The notes beneath the pieces are model-generated. The model saw only the letters and a program-made list of their open reading frames with translations. It was not told where the DNA came from and searched no databases. DNA of 64,000 nt from an uncultured Prevotellaceae bacterium. GTDB lineage: Bacteria; Bacteroidota; Bacteroidia; Bacteroidales; Bacteroidaceae. The position numbers were made by a program, and so were the translations under genes. The first letter of the stretch is position 1. Each line of letters starts with the position of its first letter. Positions 37,501-43,393 of this stretch are shown one piece after another. The stretch lies in assembly GCA_902784755.1 (NCBI GenBank), contig CACZVX010000004.1, forward strand, positions 39,006 to 103,005, read 5' to 3'.

Positions 37501-37891
37501 CTTTGTTCATCAGGACAGCTACATGAAAAACCGTCAGGGTGAATACGCCGAGGCTTACAGCGTTTATTCACCTTGGGTTCATCGTGTCGACTTCTCTTAC
37601 AAGCATGATTTCAAAGTGAACATAGGCAAGACCAAGCACACTCTTCAGCTTAGTGCTGATATCAAGAACCTGCTCAACCTCTTCAATTCAAGCTGGGGCG
37701 TAAGCAAGTATCTGAATCCAGAAATTGGTACCGATGCCCGTCTGTTGAAATATGAAGGAGTTGATGCCGACGGTATTGCAGTATTCTCAACCAATCCAGC
37801 CATTAGTGGAAATACCACGACCTGGACTCACAATCATGGCATTGGCCAGTGCTGGTACGCTTCTATCGGTATTAAGTACATCTTCAACTAA
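34592..37891 (+). CDS. Oar-like TonB-dependent receptor with N-terminal regulatory-like domain
   Basis: The 1099-residue protein has a signal peptide (1-22), a carboxypeptidase-regulatory-like beta domain (about 28-112: VTIGSATGEEVIGATVQAVH and VTNVDGRFAINGMRTGG), a plug (ITGSASKFAGEKTGATTNI; FTVDGADFNNNFG; VNAITKSGTNTFKGSAY) and a large barrel ending SIGIKYIFN. It lacks SusC-specific partners: no SusD follows. It would import a ligand across the outer membrane with TonB. The BACON/OB lipoprotein 41 nt downstream is its probable surface partner; the ligand is unknown. Confidence 0.9.
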   Translation: MQKRLFFLVTAVLMSISSVFAQVTTSSMSGKVTIGSATGEEVIGATVQAVHEPSGTRYAAVTNVDGRFAINGMRTGGPYVVTVSYIGFQTKTLRGITLQLAENYDLQVWLSEDANELAEVVITGSASKFAGEKTGATTNINNAQIVNLPTVNRNITEVTRLSPYGGNGMSFAGSDGRMANFTVDGADFNNNFGLSDGLPGGGNPISIDAIEEMQVVISPFDVRQTNFIGGGVNAITKSGTNTFKGSAYVYHKNENMQGDAIDREQIPGAREKSQQTTYGFTLGGPIIKNKLFFFLNGEMIKNPTVVNRWRASENGVPDADQYLSRTTTGDMQTVSEYVKNKYGYDTGSFTSFPANIENYKFLARLDWNITDDHHLALRYNYTKNTDWRSTNASSMDGGVRSAYARFSQYSMAFANSMYSMDNIVKSFSADLNSRFTDNLSNQLLFTYSQHNDIRGTNSDEFPFIDILGGDGQNYMALGYELFTYNNGVHNTVWNIKDDVTYYAGSHKIMAGVSYEHQMADNAYMRNGTGYYRYSNLNDFLSGAIPEVVAITYGYDGETDPAARVTFGKLGVYAQDDWNITRNFKVNYGVRFDGLFFDNKDLMTNNAIYKYDYNGTHIDTGKWPSNTFSVSPRVGFTWDVFGDRSLKVRGGTGFFEGRIPLVFFTNMPTNSNMVQYKGIWNATGKNSGQKADMSLFAGDIKNKNELINFVTNTINPLTGKPLGPSTITPEEGEAGSTINAVDESFKMPQVWKTSLAIDYQLPVSFPFSITLEGIFNKKINDVCISDWSIKDVSGFARLNGVDNRAIYQDSRFLDADGKVLPNAFVLSNTSKGYGWTANVTVNAQPTEWLNLMAAYTHTVSKELTGMPGSDASSAFTYIPTIEGPNFGQLHNSQYVTPDRVVASATVHDKSGNHFSLIYETWRGGYNYSYMTANDMNGDGYNYDLIYIPTDEDISTNRFRFVSTDDRDRFMDFVHQDSYMKNRQGEYAEAYSVYSPWVHRVDFSYKHDFKVNIGKTKHTLQLSADIKNLLNLFNSSWGVSKYLNPEIGTDARLLKYEGVDADGIAVFSTNPAISGNTTTWTHNHGIGQCWYASIGIKYIFN

Positions 37892-37932
37892 GAAGGCATA
37901 TAAAGTAATCAAACGTAAAACAGAAATATAAT

Positions 37933-39465
37933 ATGAAACTGAAATATTTTATTCCAACGCTTATGGCATTCTTTGCCATGTTGGTAAGTTGCTCAAACGA
38001 TTTTGAGGCATCTTATCTTGACGAGGTAAAAGTATCGCAGTCAACGGTGGCTCTTCCCGCCAATGGCGGTTCGGTGTCTATCGACCTCACAGCTTCAAGC
38101 AACTGGACAATCAGTTCTATTCCTGAATGGTTGACTGTTTCTCCTGCCTCTGGTTCCGCTGGACAGCAGACGGTCACTTTCTCCGTAGGTGCTGCCACAG
38201 AGACTCAGACGGCTACCTTGCAGCTAGAATGTGCTGGTAAGACTCAGTTGATCAATGTGCTTCAGTTGACAGCAAAGGCAGATTTGCCACTTTCTACTTG
38301 CGCTCAGGTTGAAGCTGGTGAGGATGGTAAGTCCTATCGTGTGAAAGGTACTTGTACTGCTATTGCCAATACGACCTATGGAAACTGGTATCTGAACGAT
38401 GGTACAGGTGAGATTTATATTTACGGCACACTCGATGCAGCTGGTCAGGAAAAGAATTTCCTTAGTCTTGGTATTGATGTTGGTGACATCGTTACGGTTG
38501 AAGGACCTCGCACTAACTATAATGGTACTATCGAACTTGTGAACGTTACGGTTATCGACATTGAGAAGTCACTTATCAAGGTTGATTCTCTTAGCTCTAA
38601 GGAAGCCCTGCCTGTTGATGGCGGTACAATCTCGGCTATACTTACCTGCAAAGGTGATGGTCTGAGCGTAGATATTCCTGCCGATGCTCAGTCATGGCTC
38701 TCTATCGTCGGTCTGACCACTTCTGGTACCTCTGCAAACGTGAAGTTCCAGGCTACAGCTAATCCTGGTGGCGACCGCTCTACAACTGTTGTATTCAAGA
38801 CTACTTCTAAGGGTAAGACCTATTCTTCAGAGGCTGTAATTACTCAGAGAGGTGCTATAGTGGAATGCAGCATTGCCGACTTCCTTGCAGCTCCTGTAGG
38901 TGATACCCAGTATCGTGTGACTGGAGTTATCACGAGTGTTGCAAAGGCTGAATATGGAAATATCTATATTAAGGATGCAACGGGCGAAGCCTATGTCTAC
39001 GGTGTAGGTGCAAAGGGTGATTTCGAGAAACTTGGCTTGAAAGCAGGTGACGTGGTTACACTCGTCGGAAAACGTGGCGAATATAAGGAGAGTCCTCAAA
39101 TGACTGGTGGCCAGTATGAGAGCCATATCAGCGTAACACCCATCTCTATTGCAGACTTCAAGAATCTTCCAGACGACAAGAATGCCTTCTACATGATTTC
39201 TGGAACTGTAGGCACTGTTACAGAATCTGGAGCCAAAGATGAAATGGTCGATTATGGTAATTTGAATCTTACCGATGAGACTGGTTCTGTCTATGTTTAT
39301 GGCGTAGTCCAAGGATGGGGCGGTAAAAACGTGAAGGGTGAAGGTCTTTTCGCTAAGCTCGGTGTAGAGTATGGCGACAAACTCACCATTATTGCTTACA
39401 AGTCTACTTATAAGGGTTTGGTAGAAGCTGTAGGAACATATTTCTCTCATGTGAAAGCCAATTAA
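37933..39465 (+). CDS. Surface lipoprotein with BACON and OB-fold domains
   Basis: The 510-residue protein has a lipoprotein signal with lipobox LVSC (Cys20). Two BACON-type Ig-like domains (about 30-115, VALPANGGSVSIDLTASSNW; about 210-308, EALPVDGGTISAILTC) alternate with OB-like segments of repeated form: YGNWYLNDGTGEIYIYG, YGNIYIKDATGEAYVYG and YGNLNLTDETGSVYVYG. The order is BACON-OB-BACON-OB-OB. It is probably exported to the cell surface and paired with the upstream receptor, but lacks SusD helices. Ligand binding by the OB or BACON units is inference. Confidence 0.85.
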   Translation: MKLKYFIPTLMAFFAMLVSCSNDFEASYLDEVKVSQSTVALPANGGSVSIDLTASSNWTISSIPEWLTVSPASGSAGQQTVTFSVGAATETQTATLQLECAGKTQLINVLQLTAKADLPLSTCAQVEAGEDGKSYRVKGTCTAIANTTYGNWYLNDGTGEIYIYGTLDAAGQEKNFLSLGIDVGDIVTVEGPRTNYNGTIELVNVTVIDIEKSLIKVDSLSSKEALPVDGGTISAILTCKGDGLSVDIPADAQSWLSIVGLTTSGTSANVKFQATANPGGDRSTTVVFKTTSKGKTYSSEAVITQRGAIVECSIADFLAAPVGDTQYRVTGVITSVAKAEYGNIYIKDATGEAYVYGVGAKGDFEKLGLKAGDVVTLVGKRGEYKESPQMTGGQYESHISVTPISIADFKNLPDDKNAFYMISGTVGTVTESGAKDEMVDYGNLNLTDETGSVYVYGVVQGWGGKNVKGEGLFAKLGVEYGDKLTIIAYKSTYKGLVEAVGTYFSHVKAN

Positions 39466-39487
39466 TCAGAACTTTCTTAAAAAGGAA

Positions 39488-39518
39488 GCGGGTACCCTTG
39501 GAGGTATCCGCTTTTTTT
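39488..39518 (+). terminator. Intrinsic terminator after the BACON/OB lipoprotein
   Basis: GCGGGTACC and GGTATCCGC (one G-U pair) around a 6-nt loop, followed by seven T. The cupin promoter overlaps it. Confidence 0.9.
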
Positions 39519-39528
39519 ATTATCTTTG
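39497..39528 (+). promoter_or_regulatory. Cupin gene promoter nested in the terminator
   Basis: CTTG (39497-39500) lies in the terminator loop, followed by 20 nt and TATCTTTG (39521-39528). The mRNA would start near 39534, about 22 nt before the ATG. Confidence 0.6.
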
Positions 39529-39555
39529 TGCCAATAACAAAAAATAAGGAATAAT

Positions 39556-39888
39556 ATGAAGATTGACTTTAATAAAATCGAGAAAACTATCGTGCCCAAC
39601 TTTAAGGGAGGAGAGGGACGTTACATCATGAAACAGTTTGCCGACGACAAGGTGAAAATCATGCTTGGTAAACTGGAACCTGGTTGTTCCATAGGCTTGC
39701 ATACTCATGAAATGAACTGCGAAATCATGTACATCCTTAGTGGTCAGGCTTCCTATGTGTATGAAGGTCAGGAAGAGATTGTTAATCCAGGAGAAGTACA
39801 TTATAACCCCATGGACAAACAGCATACTCTGTTGAATCGCGGTTCCGAAGATCTTGTTTTCTTTGCTGTTGTCGCGGAGCATCACTAG
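39556..39888 (+). CDS. Cupin-domain protein
   Basis: The 110-residue protein is a single small beta barrel. Cupin motif 1 is GCSIGLHTHEMNCEIMYILSG (about 43-63) with two His and a Glu as likely metal ligands, and motif 2 is NPGEVHYNPMDKQHTLLN (about 78-95). The fold is clear but the substrate is not; such proteins act as isomerases, epimerases or sensors. It is a single-gene unit with its own promoter. Confidence 0.85.
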   Translation: MKIDFNKIEKTIVPNFKGGEGRYIMKQFADDKVKIMLGKLEPGCSIGLHTHEMNCEIMYILSGQASYVYEGQEEIVNPGEVHYNPMDKQHTLLNRGSEDLVFFAVVAEHH

Positions 39889-39931
39889 TTATTTGAACTA
39901 ATTGGCACTTATGGAGAACAGCCAATATCTA

Positions 39932-40007
39932 AATGGCGTGGAAGCAACGCTTCCACACCATTTTTACGTTGTTTCCACGTCATTTTTACAATGCTTCTAC
40001 TTCATAT
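39932..40007. repeat. 22-nt-period degenerate repeat array (site B)
   Basis: 10-mers AATGGCGTGG, CACACCATTT, CACGTCATTT and TACTTCATAT start at 39932, 39954, 39976 and 39998, each followed by a related 12-mer (AAGCAACGCTTC, TTACGTTGTTTC, TTACAATGCTTC). The exact 22-nt step is the same as at sites A and C. It lies in the gap between convergent genes. Confidence 0.85.
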
Positions 40008-40042
40008 AGAGAAACCGTGTATTATGTGCCGAAAGGCAACAT

Positions 40043-40068
40043 CATTATCATTGCCAGTAATGATAATG
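40043..40068. other. Perfect 10-bp hairpin between convergent genes
   Basis: CATTATCATT, a 6-nt loop and AATGATAATG. There is no T-run on either side, so termination is uncertain. Confidence 0.5.
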
Positions 40069-40098
40069 AATACGAAGGCAACACCATATAGGTTTAGC

Positions 40099-40932
40099 CT
40101 ACATTAAATCACCATTAGATAATCTTTCCCGTACATACTGAGCACTTGCTACATACTCTTCATCAGTATTCAGATGCTCTATAATCATGGGCATGCAAGG
40201 ATTCTCTTCGGTGGCAAGACGGGCGTAGCGTTCGATATCAAGGTTACCCTTGCCACAGGCGCACTCCTCCAGTTGGAACGTATATTCCTGCTTCAGCACG
40301 ATATCCTTCAGATGACAACTTACGATAGTGCCGCGAAGTTTCTCAAAACACTCCTCCAGAAACTCATCATTAAAAAAATATCTCCTAGGCATGGTAATCA
40401 TATTTACCACATCGAGATGTGTACCAAATTCCGTACGGTCCACATCATCTATCAGTTGCAGATACTCATCAGGACTGCTAGGTATCATCCACGGCATCGA
40501 CTCTATGCAGAACTTGGTATGCCTCGGATGCACCGCATCAATGATCTGCTGAATCATCCGGATGGCCTTTTCCCACAGTTCATGACTGAAATTGTCGCGG
40601 TAGCCACCATCCCATCGCGGACCATAGGGAGTGCCCACCACATTCACGCAACAGGCAGCACCAATGGCGTCTGCCATGCGTAGTTGTCCGATGGCATAGT
40701 CCGTCCATTTTTGGCGTTCATCGGGGTCTGCTGCCAGCGTGTTGCGCCATATGCCCACCTCAGCTATGGTAAGACCAGCTTCGTCGGCAGCTTTCTTGTA
40801 GGCCATGAAGGTCTCTTCGCCGTCGGTATAGTTCACGGGAAACACAACGGTCTTGAGACCTAATGCCTTGTGCTTCGCTGCCCACTCTTCTGGTGAGCCA
40901 TGCTCCAAAGATGATGAAATACCTAAATACAT
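40099..40932 (-). CDS. Xylose-isomerase-like TIM-barrel protein (sugar isomerase/epimerase)
   Basis: The 277-residue protein is an AP-endonuclease-2/xylose-isomerase-type barrel: MYLGISSSLEHGSPEEW, AEVGIWRNTLA, FCIESMPWMIPSSPDEYLQL with a metal-ligand Glu, GTHLDVVNMI, VSCHLKDIVLK and MPMIIEHLN with the final Glu. It probably isomerises or epimerises a sugar or sugar derivative. It is the last gene of the three-gene minus unit with the FMN dehydrogenase-like and GPH symporter genes, so its substrate may be what the symporter imports. Confidence 0.78.
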   Translation of the reverse strand: MYLGISSSLEHGSPEEWAAKHKALGLKTVVFPVNYTDGEETFMAYKKAADEAGLTIAEVGIWRNTLAADPDERQKWTDYAIGQLRMADAIGAACCVNVVGTPYGPRWDGGYRDNFSHELWEKAIRMIQQIIDAVHPRHTKFCIESMPWMIPSSPDEYLQLIDDVDRTEFGTHLDVVNMITMPRRYFFNDEFLEECFEKLRGTIVSCHLKDIVLKQEYTFQLEECACGKGNLDIERYARLATEENPCMPMIIEHLNTDEEYVASAQYVRERLSNGDLM

Positions 40933-40951
40933 CTGTACTATTCATTATTTA

Positions 40952-41836
40952 TTAAAACGCCCTCCTGTGAATAACCGTCGCATCCATCTTATCCAAGGCA
41001 CTCACACCCGTACGCGACATCACTCCTGCTAGTTCGGCAGTCATCTCGTCAATTCCGCCTGCCACTGCCTCTGCACCATCTTTCAGCAATGGCATCAGAT
41101 GACGGCCTACCGATACGGCCTTTGCACCAAGAGCCAAACATTTGTAAGCATCCATGCCGCTCTCGATACCGCAATCCACGAATACTGGCACTTCTCCACC
41201 TGTGACGGAGATGATTTCCTCCAGCACCATCAGCGGTGGCACGGCATACTGTATCATCCCATGATGGTGAGACACTACAAAGCCCGCGCATCCTGCCTTC
41301 AAGCACTTGTCGGCATCCTTCGCGCTGAGCACACCCTTCACGATAAACGGCAACCCGGCAGCCTCTACAAAGTCTTTCAGTTCCTCCGTGGTCTTTGCCT
41401 TCATAGGCAACCCAAACACCTCGTCGTAGCCGCCTTTGCCATTGAAGGCATGGTCAATGTCCATCCCCACGGCCATGCATCCCACTTTCACAGCATGCTC
41501 AATCTTGCGCAGCACCACGCGGTTGTCGGCATGGGGTTTGATAATCTTGATGGTATGGGCACCCGTAGCCACAATATCTTCCAGTTCTTTTTCACTTCCC
41601 ATGCCTACCCAATGCACGGCTCCACTCAGGGCTGCAGCACGCGCATAGACGGTCATTCCATTCTGTGCCGTATTGTGCAGGTGGGAGAGGGCAGCAGTCA
41701 TGATAGGCGTGCGGAAAGTCTCTCCGAACAGCGTCATCTCCGTCGTGGGAAGGACGGCGTCCAGATAGCGGGTTTCTACCAGCAGAGAGTCGAAATAGTC
41801 TCTCGTAATCTTGTCGGAATTTGATGTCAGTTGCAT
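40952..41836 (-). CDS. FMN-dependent alpha-hydroxy-acid dehydrogenase-like protein, altered active site
   Basis: The 294-residue TIM barrel matches the FMN_dh family: TLFGETFRTPIMTAALSHLH, WVGMGSEKELEDI, LPFIVKGVLSAKDADKCL, VPVFVDCGIESGMDAYKCLALGAKAV. It is shorter than the usual 350-380 residues. In glycolate and lactate oxidases the active-site block is SNHGGRQ, whose Arg holds the substrate carboxylate; here it reads SHHHGMIQ, so the His is kept but that Arg is not. The substrate is therefore probably not a simple 2-hydroxy acid. It lies between the isomerase and the symporter genes. Confidence 0.75.
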   Translation of the reverse strand: MQLTSNSDKITRDYFDSLLVETRYLDAVLPTTEMTLFGETFRTPIMTAALSHLHNTAQNGMTVYARAAALSGAVHWVGMGSEKELEDIVATGAHTIKIIKPHADNRVVLRKIEHAVKVGCMAVGMDIDHAFNGKGGYDEVFGLPMKAKTTEELKDFVEAAGLPFIVKGVLSAKDADKCLKAGCAGFVVSHHHGMIQYAVPPLMVLEEIISVTGGEVPVFVDCGIESGMDAYKCLALGAKAVSVGRHLMPLLKDGAEAVAGGIDEMTAELAGVMSRTGVSALDKMDATVIHRRAF

Positions 41837-41867
41837 AATATTTAAAGTTTCAAGTTTCAGGTTCTCG

Positions 41868-43286
41868 TTATCGTTTTAACCTCAAAACCTCATCATTGAT
41901 CTCATCCATCTTCTCATCGGTCAGTTCATACTTTCCGATTATATAGATGGCCAGGATAAACAAGGCTGCGGGAATAAGGGTGACGAGCCAGAGGATGCCC
42001 TGTTCTGCCATCGGAGCCTGTTCTGAAGCACCTGCCTTGAAGCCCACCCACGCTAAGACCAGTCCGGGGATGACACCTCCCAATGCCATGCCGCCTTTCA
42101 TAAAGATGCAGATGAGCGCATTCACGATGCCAGCCACACGCTTTCCAGAAGCATACTCGCTGTAGGTCACCACCTCAGGCACCAGCGCCCACATATAGCC
42201 CGTGGCAACTAGTATGCCTGCACTTTTGATGAACTGCACCACACACAGCAGTGGGAAGTGCGACTTGAGACTCGGGATTGACACACACAAGTACATGATA
42301 AGCATGGCTACAATGGCGATGCCGAGGAACATGCGGAACATGCCGTTCTTGCTCACCAATTGCTTGAACGCAGGCACCATCGGCAGAAAGATGAATGCCG
42401 GAATCGTGCCGAGCCACATGAATGCCGTCGTCATCATCGGCGTGGCGTCCATATTATAAGTCATGAAATAGGAGTCTGCTGCATTGCTGATGCTCATCGT
42501 GGTGAACGCGATGATGAAGAAGAACGACAGAATCCGAAGCGGACGGTTCCTCACCAGTTCCATCCACAGGTCGCTCACCTTGACCCCAGCACTCTCACTC
42601 TTGTCCATCACGATGCGCTCCTTGCTCTCAACGAAACAGATGATGAGCAGCACAAGTCCCGTCAGCGCGAAAATGCTCATGGTGATAAACCAAGCCTGTC
42701 CTGCCTCCGGGGTGTTATAGACTGTTTCCATCTCGCCCGTCTTCTCGTTCAGCACCTTGGGCGCAAAGAATGCCATCACCAGCGGTAGCGTCTTGATAAT
42801 AAGTCCTGCCAGATTCGCCATCACCATGCGCACGCTAGTCAGGATGGTAATCTCCTCGGTGTCGCGAGTGAGTGAGGCTCCCAGTGCCCCATAGGACACG
42901 TTGATGAGCGTGAAGCACATGCTCAGTCCCACATAGGTTACGTAGGCGTAGAGCAGCGAACCGCTGAAACCGTTCCAGAAACAGAGCATGGCGATGGCAG
43001 CCAACGGAATGCCGCCCATAATGAGCCACGAGCGGTATTTGCCCCATCGGGGATACGACTTGTCCACGAAAGCCCCCACCATCGGGTCCCATAGCACGTC
43101 GATGATACGCACCACAAGGAACATCACCGCCACCACGGCAGAGCCCAGTCCGTAAACATTATTATAATAAAACAACAGCCAGATGCTGACGGTCTGGTAA
43201 ATCAGGTTCTGGGCCAGGTCACCAGAACAGAATCCCAGTCGTTCCCTCCACGAAAGTTTATAATATTCGTTATTAGCGTTTTCCAT
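41868..43286 (-). CDS. GPH-family (MelB-like) sugar:cation symporter
   Basis: From ATG 43286 the protein is 472 residues with about twelve membrane helices. LSWRERLGFCSGDLAQNLIYQ, RIIDVLWDPMVGAFVDKSYPRWGKYRSWL and the later EYASGKRVAGIVNALI are signatures of glycoside-pentoside-hexuronide symporters. An in-frame ATG at 43319 overlaps the -7 box TATCTTTG (43324..43317) and is rejected. It imports an oligosaccharide or uronide. Its base composition is visibly more G+C-rich than most of the window. It diverges from the GH3 gene. Confidence 0.88.
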   Translation of the reverse strand: MENANNEYYKLSWRERLGFCSGDLAQNLIYQTVSIWLLFYYNNVYGLGSAVVAVMFLVVRIIDVLWDPMVGAFVDKSYPRWGKYRSWLIMGGIPLAAIAMLCFWNGFSGSLLYAYVTYVGLSMCFTLINVSYGALGASLTRDTEEITILTSVRMVMANLAGLIIKTLPLVMAFFAPKVLNEKTGEMETVYNTPEAGQAWFITMSIFALTGLVLLIICFVESKERIVMDKSESAGVKVSDLWMELVRNRPLRILSFFFIIAFTTMSISNAADSYFMTYNMDATPMMTTAFMWLGTIPAFIFLPMVPAFKQLVSKNGMFRMFLGIAIVAMLIMYLCVSIPSLKSHFPLLCVVQFIKSAGILVATGYMWALVPEVVTYSEYASGKRVAGIVNALICIFMKGGMALGGVIPGLVLAWVGFKAGASEQAPMAEQGILWLVTLIPAALFILAIYIIGKYELTDEKMDEINDEVLRLKR

Positions 43287-43316
43287 GTGTCTTATGGGTA
43301 ATAGATAAGATTTCTG

Positions 43317-43324
43317 CAAAGATA
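43317..43324 (-). promoter_or_regulatory. -7 box of the symporter operon
   Basis: TATCTTTG on the minus strand, 30 nt before the start at 43286. No well-spaced TTTG upstream. Confidence 0.5.
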
Positions 43325-43346
43325 TAATTTATTTGAGAAAAATTAT

Positions 43347-43354
43347 TATCTTTG
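43347..43354 (+). promoter_or_regulatory. -7 box of the GH3 gene
   Basis: TATCTTTG, 39 nt before the ATG at 43394, 22 nt from the divergent -7 box of the symporter operon. Confidence 0.5.
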
Positions 43355-43393
43355 TAACCGAAATACATTACTTTAACTTATTATCTCCATATA

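Noticed and set aside
40010-40090. Short stretch reading VYYVPKGN then IASNDNEYEG in one plus frame, coding-like
   Set aside because: Too short, no start, and it lies over a 10-bp hairpin between convergent genes; at most a gene remnant.
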